Origin: Saturnia japonica
Lineage: Eukaryota; Arthropoda; Insecta; Lepidoptera; Saturniidae
Direction of reading: 5' to 3'
Length of the DNA stretch: 64,000 bases
NCBI GenBank assembly: GCA_033032175.1
Contig: CM065321.1
Coordinates: 5,292,501 to 5,356,500, forward strand
A program made the position numbers and the translations under genes. Shown piece by piece: positions 31,307-41,564 of the stretch (within the stretch, counting starts at the first letter, position 1; each line of letters starts with the position of its first letter). Under the pieces are notes generated by a model that saw only the letters and a list, made by a program, of their open reading frames with translations, did not search any database and had not been told where the DNA came from.

Positions 31307-34187
31307 ACCGAAAGCGTTAAATCTTTCGTTTTTTAACGCACGGAACCTATATCCGCAGCGTGATCTCGTCGCGACCTTTCTTAAAGATCACCAAGTAGAT
31401 GTTCTTTTAGTGCAGGAGACGCTCTTAAAGCGTGCTAAACGTGATCCAAAAATCGCGAACTACAATATTGTAAGAAATGACCGGGCCGGCCGCGGGGGCG
31501 GCACTCTCATTTATTACAAACGATCGTTATATTGTACGCCGGTAGATCCTCCGATACTTACCAATATGGAAGTATCCGTGTGTAGACTAGGAATGACCGA
31601 CCACCCGTCCATAACGTTAGTCTCAGTTTATCTCTCGCCGAGGAAAGAGCCTCTCAGGTCTGACCTAGAAAAGCTACTTTCGCTCGGTGAATCGGTCATT
31701 ATAGCGGGTGACCTCAATTGTGGACACACTTCGTTTGGCAATTGGAGAGACTCCAGTAATGGGGTTAAACTCGAAGAGCTAACGAACGTGCTAAACTTTG
31801 ATGTCATAGCGCCACCCACTCCCACCCACTTTCAAGACAACTGTATGCCGACAGTGCTTGATGTAGCTCTCATTAAAGGTATCGCGCTTCGGTTACGACT
31901 CATTCGGGTCGTACACGAGCTCGACTCCGACCACCGTCCGGTCATCATGCAGCTAGGTCAACCAGACGACTCTAGCCCTCCTTCGGTCCAAGTGGTTGAC
32001 TATGCCAAGCTAAAACATTATCTTGCGGACAGGCCGTCCTCGTCCAGCTTAGATAGGATCCCGGACGTATTGGGGTCCGTTGCGGACGTAGATCTCGCGA
32101 TCGATTCCCTGGTCGACCACCTGCAGGCCGGCATCGGAGAGGCCTCGAGAGAGGTCGAAGAGGCGAGCGATCGCCGCTTCGTACTCCCTGCCGACGTGCG
32201 GGCGTTGTTGACGGAAAAGAACGCGGCGACTCGTGCGCACGACCACTATCCGACCGAGGAAAACCGCGCACGTTTACGCGCACTTCAAAGATCGGTTAGA
32301 GCCCGTATATTAGAACTCAGAAGTCACAGATGGGACGCCCTCGTCGAAGGGCTAAGGCCGTCGCATCTGGCTTACTGGAAATTAGCTCACAGCCTCAAAA
32401 TAGAGGCTTCTTATCTTATGCCCCCCCTCGAGAGGGGTCCCGGTATACCGCTCGCCTTCGATAGCAGCGACAAGGCGGAGTGCCTCGCCACTTGTTTGGA
32501 GAGCCAGTGCTCTCCGAACAGTGTCGATGCAAATACCGACCGGGTCGAGGGTATCGATGGATGCGTGCGGGAGCTGGATAAGCTCCCCGCGACAGACTCC
32601 CTGTCCCCAGTCACGTCTGAGGAGGTTCTTTCCATTATAAAAAGCCTTAAGCTTAGAAAAGCACCAGGTCCCGACGGGATCAGGAATGAAATACTTAGAC
32701 TTCTTCCCGATCGCCTCATAGCTCTTTTGGTCTGCATCTTCAATGTAGCCATAGCCCACTGCCATTTTCCAGCCGCCTGGAAAAAGGCCATAGTCATAGG
32801 TATCCGTAAGCCCGGCAAGAGCGCGTCGCTTCCCGACAGCTATCGCCCGATCAGTCTCCTAAATACTTTAGGGAAAATGTACGAGCGGATCCTTCTGAAC
32901 CGTCTCAAGTCAGTAATAGAGGAGAAAGACCTCTATCCGCCTGAGCAATTCGGTTTCCGTGCTAGATATTCTTGCACTCATCAAGTGCACCGCCTCACGG
33001 AGCACGTTGCATTTAATTTTGCTGAATTATATAAACCCCGCCGTACACTTGCGGTCTTTTTCGACGTTGCCAAGGCCTTCGATAAGGTCTGGCACGAGGG
33101 ATTGATCTACAAGTTGTATCACTTTGAAGTCCCCGATAGGCTAATTAAAATAATTCGCGACTATCTAACAGATCGCACCTTTCGCTATAGAGTGGAAGGT
33201 GAATTGTCCACGCCCCGTCCAATACGCTCAGGCGTTCCCCAAGGTTCGATCCTGGCTCCTAGCCTATTTAACCTGTACGTCAGTGACCTACCTCGACTCC
33301 CGGAGGTCGAGGTAGGGCTATACGCTGACGATACAGTCTTATATGCCTCAGATAGGAATAGATCCCACCTCAGACACAAAGTCCAACGCTCCGTGACCAC
33401 TCTCGGGAAGTGGTTTAACGAGTGGCGTATAGCCGTTAATCCCTCGAAGAGCGCCGCGATGCTCTTCGATGCGGATTCGTCACAGATACCGTGGAAGCTT
33501 AAACCTGTTAAGCTCTACGATAATCCGATTCCGTATGTAAGAGAGACCAAATATCTAGGGGTAACCCTAGATAGTAGGCTCTCTTTTAGACCCCACATCC
33601 GTAAGGTTAGGAACAGGGCCGCGTGGGTCCTGGGCCGGTTGCATCCTCTGTTGTGTTCGGTGAGTAAAATGTCCACGCGACATAAGCTCACGCTCTACAA
33701 GACGTGTATTCGACCAATTTTGACATACAGTTGCGCCGTGTTCGCACATATGTCCGAGTCGAGTTTCAAACGGTTACAATCGATACAGAATAGGTTCCTC
33801 TATCGTCTCACCGGGGCCCCGTGGTATGTTCGAAGCGTAGATCTCCATAGAGATATGGAGCTTCCTTCGATACATGCCTACGTTAAACAGCTCTCCCGTT
33901 CGTATTTCGACACCGCGTCGAACCACGCGAATCCGTTAATAAAAACAGCCGCCACTTATGTTCCGGCACCCACGGACATCCGGTGCAAACGCCGGCCGCG
34001 CAATATTTTTATTGATCCCGACGATCACATCGAAAATTCGAATAAATATTACACATCCGTCTCTCCAAACAGAGCGTGCCAGCGCCCACGCCCGCGTAAC
34101 CACCGTTCTCTCCGCAGAGGGCGGGCGGTCAATTTCGCTCCAGCACACCCGTCACGTCCACCCTCTCTAGCGGTAACCCAAGCCTAG
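31293..34187 (+). CDS. LINE ORF2: endonuclease and reverse transcriptase
   Basis: 964 residues, uninterrupted. It nicks target DNA and copies the element RNA from the nick (target-primed reverse transcription, family knowledge). Endonuclease domain about residues 8-222: Q41-E42-T in VQETLL, GDLN at 139-142, SDHRPV at 212-217, all conserved. Reverse transcriptase about 450-740: LRKAPGPDG near 454, PISLL, FDVAKAFD with D591, GVPQGSILAP, YADD at 677-680, KYLGV. The C-terminal part is basic (RPRNHRSLRRGRAV) and lacks RNase H and a clear Cys/His motif. The start ATG lies 11 nt before the ORF1 stop, which suggests coupled or reinitiated translation. All catalytic residues are present, so the protein may be active. 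The C-terminus is shared with the copy at 10357-10611. Confidence 0.95.
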   Translation: MAKFKPKALNLSFFNARNLYPQRDLVATFLKDHQVDVLLVQETLLKRAKRDPKIANYNIVRNDRAGRGGGTLIYYKRSLYCTPVDPPILTNMEVSVCRLGMTDHPSITLVSVYLSPRKEPLRSDLEKLLSLGESVIIAGDLNCGHTSFGNWRDSSNGVKLEELTNVLNFDVIAPPTPTHFQDNCMPTVLDVALIKGIALRLRLIRVVHELDSDHRPVIMQLGQPDDSSPPSVQVVDYAKLKHYLADRPSSSSLDRIPDVLGSVADVDLAIDSLVDHLQAGIGEASREVEEASDRRFVLPADVRALLTEKNAATRAHDHYPTEENRARLRALQRSVRARILELRSHRWDALVEGLRPSHLAYWKLAHSLKIEASYLMPPLERGPGIPLAFDSSDKAECLATCLESQCSPNSVDANTDRVEGIDGCVRELDKLPATDSLSPVTSEEVLSIIKSLKLRKAPGPDGIRNEILRLLPDRLIALLVCIFNVAIAHCHFPAAWKKAIVIGIRKPGKSASLPDSYRPISLLNTLGKMYERILLNRLKSVIEEKDLYPPEQFGFRARYSCTHQVHRLTEHVAFNFAELYKPRRTLAVFFDVAKAFDKVWHEGLIYKLYHFEVPDRLIKIIRDYLTDRTFRYRVEGELSTPRPIRSGVPQGSILAPSLFNLYVSDLPRLPEVEVGLYADDTVLYASDRNRSHLRHKVQRSVTTLGKWFNEWRIAVNPSKSAAMLFDADSSQIPWKLKPVKLYDNPIPYVRETKYLGVTLDSRLSFRPHIRKVRNRAAWVLGRLHPLLCSVSKMSTRHKLTLYKTCIRPILTYSCAVFAHMSESSFKRLQSIQNRFLYRLTGAPWYVRSVDLHRDMELPSIHAYVKQLSRSYFDTASNHANPLIKTAATYVPAPTDIRCKRRPRNIFIDPDDHIENSNKYYTSVSPNRACQRPRPRNHRSLRRGRAVNFAPAHPSRPPSLAVTQA

Positions 34188-34692
34188 GTCCGTTCCTCGG
34201 TGTGAAACCCTTGGGTCAGGCAACCGCCCGCGCGATACAAGTGACACTGTACGTGCATCACTTAGCTACCTACATACAACACTACACACGTATGAACATA
34301 CACACGTGCACACCACACAGGTACATAGGTTCTGTGAGGGACCTTTTTTTTTCTTTTTTTACGCTAGTTAGTTAGCGCTAGTTAGTGTAGAAACATTCCG
34401 ATTATTGAATACACATACGCACGGTTCCTTCCTTCCTCCCAGGAGGAAGGGAACGTGCCTATGTGTATATTTAGTTAGCTCGAATCGTAGGTGTAGGGAT
34501 TCGAATAGATCGCGACCTATTTGCGAACGCGACGACCGCCCGAGCCGAGGTCCGGCCACTTTGGCACCCTCGTGCGAGTCGTCCACAAAACTTTCGCGGC
34601 TGAGTGCCCTCTGCGCTCGCCCCCAAGTCCGGTGAAGCTGTAAAAGCCGCAGCGGCTTTAGGGCCCCTAAGGCTAACAGTGTAGTCAGTTCT
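34188..34692 (+). other. LINE 3-prime UTR
   Basis: About 505 bp, matched along its length by the inverted copy at 9906-10356. Features: ttttttttctttttttacgc at about 34345, repeated ctagttagttag words near 34365-34385, a hairpin-like ttcctcccaggaggaa at about 34434-34449, and a gccgcagcggc palindrome near 34650. The polyadenylation context is simply the A tail. Strong conservation between copies suggests a role in RT recognition, which is inference. Confidence 0.85.
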
Positions 34693-34713
34693 AAAAAAAA
34701 AAAAAAAAAAAAA
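34693..34713 (+). other. LINE poly(A) tail
   Basis: 21 consecutive A directly before the 3-prime target-site duplication. Confidence 0.95.
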
Positions 34714-34725
34714 GTATGTAGAAAC
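34714..34725 (+). repeat. 3-prime target-site duplication of the LINE
   Basis: gtatgtagaaac, exact copy of 29916-29927. Confidence 0.9.
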
Positions 34726-34949
34726 AATATTATTTGATATGAGTACATTATAAAGTTTTCCGTCGACATATCTGTGGGGATATTCGCTGGTAGCATTAGC
34801 ACAACAATGCTACTCGGCGATCCGTCATACAATGACTACTGATACATTTTAATGGAGATTCACGACTGACCCGGGGTGTTCGCGTATGGGTTTATAGATT
34901 TGATACTACGTAATAATATGGGGATGAAAAATTAAAACCAAAAAGTATT

Positions 34950-35260
34950 TTATTCAAGATATGTCCTGAGATGGCATTTATGAACGTCAAAACAATACCT
35001 ACTACCGGTTTCGAAAATATCCCAGTCATCGAGAAGAACCAATAAGAAACTCGATCGGGTTTATTTTTATTATTATTTTCAGCAATAGATATAATAACGT
35101 AAACATAATACAATGATACATGATATAATGCAAAAATAATTTCGTGAATGCACAGAGAGAGATAGAGTCACCTCCAGACGTCACTGTCTTTTACATAATG
35201 AACCGCCTTATAATAATCTTTTTAAAGTAAAACTGACTTGATGTTCTTTTTGGGATTATC
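34950..35260 (-). repeat. rep-E copy
   Basis: ctactaccggtttcgaaaat, cccagtcatcgagaagaacc, aagaaactcgatcgggttta, then a cctccagacgtcactg word and tgacttgatgttctttttgg. 54895-55145 has the same order; 22925-23020 is an inverted fragment. Probably a LINE 3-prime region. Confidence 0.55.
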
Positions 35261-35264
35261 CTAA

Positions 35265-35640
35265 CAAATGATAATACATCAAATTATTTATTGTATTATA
35301 TTTGCAGCATTAAATTCATCATCATTTACGGAAAACAAGGCAGCGACGGCCGCTATCAATCACTTACGGAAAACCTATCAGGGCACATCCATTATGCAAG
35401 AGATAAGTTAGTACAATAAGTTGCGGAAACTTACCTAGCGGTCCTTCGGAGGGCAAACGAATGGTCCATTTTTACGTCATTTTATAAAAACAACTCCACT
35501 ATGACAATAAAACGAAATGGTACAAGATCTAGAAACGATCAATACTGTTTTGAAAAGTGGTTAGACATTTTGTATTTAATTATAATTAGAGTTTAAAAGT
35601 CCACACTGAAATTTAATTTTATAATAACTAATATAATATC
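35265..35640. other. Unassigned DNA
   Basis: No feature recognised. Confidence 0.35.
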
Positions 35641-36030
35641 TATATATTAATACGTGAAGCCAAAGCTTTCCGTACCATTTTAAGCGTATTGCGTGCACGG
35701 AAGACTGTGAGATTTGGCATGGTTAAAGCTTATATGGAGAAGGAGTGCAGAAAGCTAAATTTTATGTATAATATCTGTTAATAATATATTAAATTTAAAA
35801 AATTGATACTGCGAATCCTATGCTACTACAGTCCACTATGGCCAGTCCAGTGCCATAGAACTTAGACCCCCCAAAATATTGACATTGTCACTCGACGATA
35901 TGTGACAGCAAGTGATGTAGTTAATACTCAATGTTTAGTTTCATGAATACTGCAAATGTCAAACAGAAATTAGTCTATGATCAAAAAGTCACTGGTCGAA
36001 TTTCGCCCTTAGGATGATCGCTACATAGTA
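35641..36030 (+). repeat. rep-C copy
   Basis: Same strand and order as 29525-29897, with a longer middle part (gctactacagtccactatgg insertion) and ending gatgatcgctacatag. Confidence 0.7.
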
Positions 36031-36139
36031 CTAACCATTATTTTAAGATGTATAACTTCATCTAATTTTATTATTTATTATTTACAACGTCCTTAAAAAC
36101 CATCTTAATTTAATAGAGACTGTTAAAACGACTTGAAAC

Positions 36140-36450
36140 AGTGTTGGCTCAGTGGTAGCATATAATGTATATACGAACATCGCGTCAATCGACGTGAGTT
36201 CGAAATCTGCAACAAACCTGAGTTTTCGGCCAAGGAAAACAGTGATGAAAACTTCGCATAGTGGTAAGATATTTTCTAACGCCCGCCTGGCTAGCTCTCA
36301 CGCTCAAGTTAAAAATCTGTTCCCAAGCACTTATAGGTGTGTTCCGGTAGATGCACTTAGAGCCAATCCCTTCATTAGGCTTAGCGTGCTACCATCTTGT
36401 GTCAAATCGTTACTTAACATCATATGAGATTGTGACCATAAAGTAATAAA
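36140..36450 (+). mobile_element. SINE-A, near full-length
   Basis: A-box region gttggctcagtggtagcat, B-box gagttcgaaatctgc, then the full body order (gagttttcgg, gcatagtggtaag, cgcccgcctggctagctc, tgtgttccgg, ttaggcttagcgtgctacc). The tail is decayed (gtgaccataaagtaataaa). Confidence 0.8.
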
Positions 36451-36589
36451 AACCTTAAATATGACACAAATACAAATACGATATTATATAACTAACTATC
36501 ATAAAACTTCATGGTTAAAATAAAAAAACTTTTGCCTAATAACTTCTTAATCTGTGTCAAGTTATTTTTGTATATTAGCTCCGCAAATT

Positions 36590-36920
36590 GACGATACTGT
36601 CCCTTATGGTAACTACAGTACAATCCTTACTTAACGGCGACTGCTGAGAAATCGTAATATTTCGACGGTCGCCACTGTCATGCCGGCTGCATTAATTTAA
36701 TTGGATATGCACAGGCGAATCCCAAAACGCAACACGCAAAAGCGAGTCACTATGACGGACTTTTCACCACATGTATGGTGGTTGCGACCCAATCGGGCAA
36801 AACAACGCTGCCACCCCGCTATCGCCATTAGCTCTTTTGTTAGTCAGTCGAGTGCACCACGTGCAGGTGAGACTGGCTAGGGTATCTCGGCTTTTAATAT
36901 GTAATTCGATACCCATTTAC
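36590..36920 (+). repeat. module-B repeat, long form
   Basis: Head (attgacgatactgtccctta, cagtacaatcc, cggcgactgc, gtcgccactgtcatgccgg) plus module (gatatgcacaggcgaatccc, aaagcgagtcactatgacgg, tgtatggtggttgcgaccc, aatcgggcaaaacaacgc, gcaccacgtgcaggtgag). Closest partner is 9095-9480. Confidence 0.65.
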
Positions 36921-37094
36921 ACGTTGTTTATTCTTAGAAATATAATTTTTTTGATGATATTAAACGCAATCGTTTGTATTATTGTTGAAAATAAATTTTA
37001 ATTAACAACAAGAATATTAGTATCATATCTTTTAAAACAGTTTTAATGTATTTTTTGAATTTATTTTTATTAGGTTTAGTAGGTTAAACACAAT

Positions 37095-37310
37095 CTCATG
37101 AACCTAACATGCTAAGCCTAGAAACTGCCGAAATACAACTAGATTTTCAACTTGAGGGTAGTTAGCTAGCCGGGTGATTATTTTAGACAGTACCCTACCA
37201 CCATGCTATTGTTTCATAACTATGTTTTCCGTCACCGAAAGCTCGGCCTCATTGTAGAGATTCGAACCCATTTCGATCAATGCGGTGTTCGTACATGCTA
37301 GCATTAATCA
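37095..37310 (-). mobile_element. SINE-A copy
   Basis: Minus strand with body (gctaagcctagaaactgccg, agattttcaacttgaggg, agctagccgggtgatt) and B-box seen as gagattcgaacccatttcg; the A-box region is decayed. Confidence 0.75.
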
Positions 37311-37429
37311 TGATTGCTTTAAGTATTTAGAAGTTTTAGAGCATCGTTCTATAAATAGAGTTTCCAAGATGAAGGATTTTTTTATTCAAAACACAATACA
37401 CAAATCTTAATCTAAAGTCGTTTGTAAAA

Positions 37430-37670
37430 GACGTTAACATCTGTAGTACATGACTTCAACCCTCGATCATAACCCCATCCTATGGGCATTACCATAACCT
37501 TTATGGGAAGGAAAAAAATAATGGGCACTTGGTACAAAATGCCGCAGCTAGGGGTCAATATGGATTCCGCATGTCTCCCTCGGCGTGATGAAATGCGACA
37601 ATCCAAATGACGTGTGACACTTACGTGAACTTTGGGGTAGACACATACGGGCGTTCCCAATGAAAAGCAT
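37430..37670. other. Unclassified block, probably a repeat
   Basis: Less AT-rich. The minus-strand ORF 37412-37660 (82 residues) has no motif I can name. The words tatgggcattaccataacc and gaaatgcgacaatccaaatg look repeat-like, but no second copy is present. Confidence 0.25.
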
Positions 37671-37674
37671 TTTC

Positions 37675-38395
37675 GTTGATAAAATTGGTATAATATAAAT
37701 AGCAGCTACATTTTGTTTAGATGTTCTTTTAGAAATCTAGGCTGTGGTATGAGATAGATTAGGCAACTCGTTTGTTTAAGTTTCCTAGAGTGAGTTCCGT
37801 GGAAACCTCACCGGGCATCCGTGATTTAGTAACATTTTTCATGGAACAATTAATTTATATTGGCTGTCATTGAATTCTACTTCTAAAAAAAGAAAATCTA
37901 ACTGTTATTTGGTTGCACTGTCTTTCATTTGTTAATGAGTACTAAATAAAGGGTTAATAAAGGTTAATAATCTTTTCACGCACGCTCGTGGTATTAATTC
38001 CAAGGACTATAGTTTCTTTCAATAATTCGATTTTTAATATGTTTTCAATAGGCAATCATGGCAATATACTTTATACTCATTTTTTATAGTTGGTTAGTAT
38101 TTTAAAAATATTAATTTCCACCCAATGCTATAAACAAGAACCGCTAAGTTTTTTTTTGTTTAGCATATTTAAGTGCTTTATTTATAATTAGATAAAACCT
38201 TTAAATTCCTCACAAAATGTACGTAAAATTGGCATATATGCCATACCCGGGAGCCAAGTTACTAAGCAAGATTATTTATAATATTTAAATAAAGGAGTAA
38301 AATAGATAATTATTTAGCTTTTGGTAATATTGTTTAAATTTTCGTGTATGTAATTTGTGTATATTTCATTGTTTACATTAATGAAAATAAAACGA
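37675..38395. other. AT-rich DNA, nothing recognised
   Basis: No feature recognised. Confidence 0.4.
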
Positions 38396-38399
38396 TAGT

Positions 38400-38520
38400 T
38401 ACGCCAGCCGGCGCGTCTGTATTACACGAACAGGGGTCTTGTAAGACCCTAAGAAGGGGATGCCGGACACGTTTGGGGATTTGGGGAATTCTCCGGATGC
38501 TCTAGGTGAGCTAGTTTAGT
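38400..38520. other. GC-richer patch, unassigned
   Basis: gccagccggcgcgtctgtat and aagaaggggatgccggacac stand out from AT-rich flanks. It ends with ctaggtgagc, a possible splice donor, without supporting frame evidence. Confidence 0.2.
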
Positions 38521-38922
38521 CTTGGGTAAGATTGGAATGATGGGAAATCTTCTGCATTTTCCTTTTGTTTTCAATGCTGTTGACATTTTACTTTCTCTTG
38601 AGACGTAAAATGTTTATTTTGTGATAAACCTAACCTATCTAAATAGGACGTGTATCCTATTTAGGTAGAAATCATTTTGAATAGTTTTTTAACATACTGA
38701 TGATAATTTTAAGATACAGGATAATCATATTAATTTTAACCATCATATCAAATCCCAAGTACACTGATTTTTGTGTAATAAACAGTTTACATGACCTTTT
38801 TTATATTCGTATATATATGGATATGTTTCTTTTGTGTTAATTTCTTTTATTTATTTAGTTTACTATAATTATTTATCTATATTTTTGTCGCGTTCCGAAA
38901 TCGACCGAAAAAACACGAAAGT

Positions 38923-39120
38923 GGAGGATATTGTGCAGGTCACTTGGCCAGATATGGTGACGGCAGGTGGAGTAGATTCTTGATGGAATGGTGGCCGAGA
39001 GAGGGCAAATGTAGTGTAGGAAGACCGGTAGCAAGACGGGTAGAGGATGTCATAAATTTTGTCAGAAATACCTGTACAAAGTTGGCACAGGACAGGGACG
39101 AGTAGCGTAAAAGGAGGCTT
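38923..39120 (+). pseudogene. RT C-terminal relic of a LINE
   Basis: In one plus-strand frame: GHLARYGDGRWSRFLMEWW, PREGK, GRPVARRVEDV, then KLAQDRDE and a stop where the Trp of AQDR..W is expected. This is the familiar C-terminal region GHVAR...W.PR.GKR..GRP..RW.DD......AQDR..W of RTE-like ORFs (family knowledge). Nothing upstream of it is recognisable. The ORF on the other strand at 38940-39224 is its shadow. Confidence 0.7.
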
Positions 39121-39124
39121 ATGC

Positions 39125-40605
39125 CATGCAGTGGGTTAAAAAGCTGTCCATGAAATGACAATGATATACTGTATTCAAGCGGAATGGTAGGGTCTGTATT
39201 CGATTGAGTCACAACCACCATCACAGTTTTGCTTTGTCGTGTTTCGGGCTCAGCGAGTATATCCAGTTGCCGGTAGCGACAATGAATAATTGAAGTCCTT
39301 TCTGTAGTCGCTCATTTAATTTGTGTCACAATATTAGCTTGTACTATACATACTTAGTTATAAATTCCTGAAGCATAAATTTCGTTTCTGTATTTAGAAG
39401 TAATCCATCAAATAAACAACATTGTTACAAAACCTTTGATTGTGTAGACGTACCACGTATAAAAAATTAGGAACGCTGCGTGTTGCTAATTCACTTCAGC
39501 GGACCAAACAGTACCTTTGGTTATTACAATGAATGAAAGCCCGTATCGCACAGGAGCGGCAGCGGCAGCAGACAGTCAATCAAAAAGTGCATTAGCATAT
39601 GAGATGGGAGTTATAGGACTCTAATTATGAGAAAGATTTAAGGGTTATATTAAAAATGAAATCTGGCAGACGCGACAATTTCAATTTCAAATTAATTAAA
39701 TACATACCTATTTTTTTATCGATATTCGTAATAAATTCTTGTTTTATATTTATGTGTATTCTATATTTTGCTATTTCATTAAACATGTAACAAAAGAAAT
39801 ATACAATAAGAAATTATTTTTATATTATACCTATCTAATTACTTACGTTCTAATTTAATCATATATAATTTAGATGTTTTAACATAAAATATAGATATAC
39901 CGTAAAATCTCTCTGTATATTACTTAATCATTGAACATCAATTCAAAATTTGAAATTCATTCCATAGTATAATTATTCTAATGCCCGGCTACGATTTGCC
40001 ATAAAAATTACTAAGGGAGCATTATTTTCACCGTAAATGCCATTAAAGTATGATCTCTACACATCATCGTTCAGATGGACCGGATGTTCTATTAAAGTAA
40101 TAGCTGTATTTCAATAAACGACAATTATTATATTATTGGTTGCCTGTATTATTTTTTGATTTTTGTACTACGACCGTTGTGATTTGATACTTGATTTTTT
40201 TATAAATAACTAGCTGTTCCCGCATATATTGTTTTGCTCTTTCTAGTAAGTCAATAACTCGACCACAGAACCACCTCTCGCGTTGAGGCGTAGCATAAAA
40301 TTTTCATGTAATATAATTTGGATCTAACAACTTTAGTGGTGATCGATTAAACGGTATTTCATTCATTTTTATTGTGTAGATAAGAATCGAAAGACAATTT
40401 CACCAAAATATTTGCAATTTATCCGGCTAGAAACAAGAGATCCGATTCATATGACCTGGTTCTTATCATTATTCAGATTTTAATAATGAGTCATTAAATA
40501 ATCCATATTTAGTACTTATAAGTCATTCTTTAGGAATTCCCTTTTAACTAAGTTGCTGCGCTATTCTAAGAGAACATTACGTACCCTATATTGGGAATAA
40601 TTTTG
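39125..40605. other. AT-rich DNA, no gene supported
   Basis: aactagctgttcccgcat at about 40209 looks like an RTE-like opening that decays at once. Nothing else recognised. Confidence 0.4.
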
Positions 40606-40607
40606 AC

Positions 40608-40695
40608 TAATGGTTGCTAACTTCATTATGTAGCACTTCCGTCGCATAATGCACGCACAGCTCACAACTTTAGCTTTTACTAAATGCGCCATATG
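40608..40695 (+). repeat. rep-H fragment
   Basis: ggttgctaacttcattatgt, agcacttccgtcgcataatg, then acaactttagc and aaatgcgcca. It matches 53420-53510. Confidence 0.5.
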
Positions 40696-40979
40696 ACTTA
40701 AAAAATCGGAATAATTGTAGTTAATAATAAAGTATCAAGTTGATTTAATCGTAGTAAAGGAGACCAAATGAAATGATTGCAGGGCTACCTGTTTTACTCC
40801 TTCAGGATATGTTTTATTTTGTCCTTCCCTCGGGCTACTCGAACGCTAAATTGACTAAGTATCTCAGAAAAGTTTTCGATGTTTTAGTTCCTTTTTTTCG
40901 CATCGCTTTATAATGCTATACCATATCAAAGGACTTGCCATATTTGTCAGTTCTCTCTCGAAGACCTTTGAAAGAAGAA

Positions 40980-41255
40980 AGCAATGATAGTTTAGTGGTA
41001 GCGTGTACGGACATCAAGTCGTTCGACGTGAGTTGGAATCCTTGCAATAATCCTAAGCTTTCGTTTTGAACGAAGGAAAACATCGTGATATAACCATAGG
41101 GTATTTCCTGATGGCTGCATGGTTAGCTACTACCCTCAATTTAAAAATCTGTCGTCAAGCATCTGTAGATATGTTCCGGCAGCTGCACTTGAGAGTCATT
41201 TCTTCCACTAGGCTTAGCGTGTTACCATCTTGGTGGTCGCGTTAACGATAACTCT
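40980..41255 (+). mobile_element. SINE-A, near full-length
   Basis: A-box region gatagtttagtggtagcgtg, B-box gagttggaatccttgc, then body words aagctttcg, aacatcgtgatataaccata, aaaatctgtcgtcaagc, tgttccggcagctgcacttg, tcttccactaggcttagcgt; the tail is lost. Confidence 0.8.
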
Positions 41256-41404
41256 AGTAAACGTGAAATATTTTTTTGACATAATATGACCTTATTTCAT
41301 GTTTTTCTGTAAATACAAAAACTTATAATATCATACAAAAACATCTAAATATACAATTACTCATATTAAAAGAAGTTATTTCGTTAATTGAAAAATATCC
41401 TTAT

Positions 41405-41560
41405 ACCTTTCATGCTTTACTCTTTCACCCCTTTTGGAGGAGGTCAAGCGATCTACCTCCCTCGAGACCGCCCGGATTGGTATTCTTTATTACGGAACTC
41501 GAACCCACACCCCGTAGTAAACAACTCATTGGCACTGCCCACCCTCTCTGTCGAATAATT
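41405..41560 (-). mobile_element. Possible tRNA-derived SINE
   Basis: On the minus strand, gtgggttcgagttccgtaat resembles a B-box and gccaatgagttgtttacta may hold an A-box. No second copy is in the window. Confidence 0.35.
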
Positions 41561-41564
41561 GTAA

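Larger units (their letters stand above)
29928..34713 (+). mobile_element. Jockey-clade LINE with both ORFs intact
   Basis: A 4.79-kb non-LTR retrotransposon bounded by an exact 12-bp target-site duplication and ending in 21 A. Order: 74 bp of leader that is open in the ORF1 frame, ORF1 (30002-31306), ORF2 (31293-34187), a 3-prime UTR of about 505 bp, poly(A). Its GC content is clearly higher than the surrounding DNA. ORF1 with PRE_C2HC and CCHC knuckles plus ORF2 with apurinic-type endonuclease and RT but no RNase H fits the jockey clade (family knowledge). The intact frames, clean tail and exact duplication point to a recent insertion. Because the frame stays open up to the insertion boundary, some 5-prime sequence, including the true ORF1 start, is probably missing. 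Confidence 0.93.

Noticed and set aside
38940..39224. 94-residue minus-strand ORF
   Set aside because: It is the antisense of a decayed LINE C-terminus on the plus strand.
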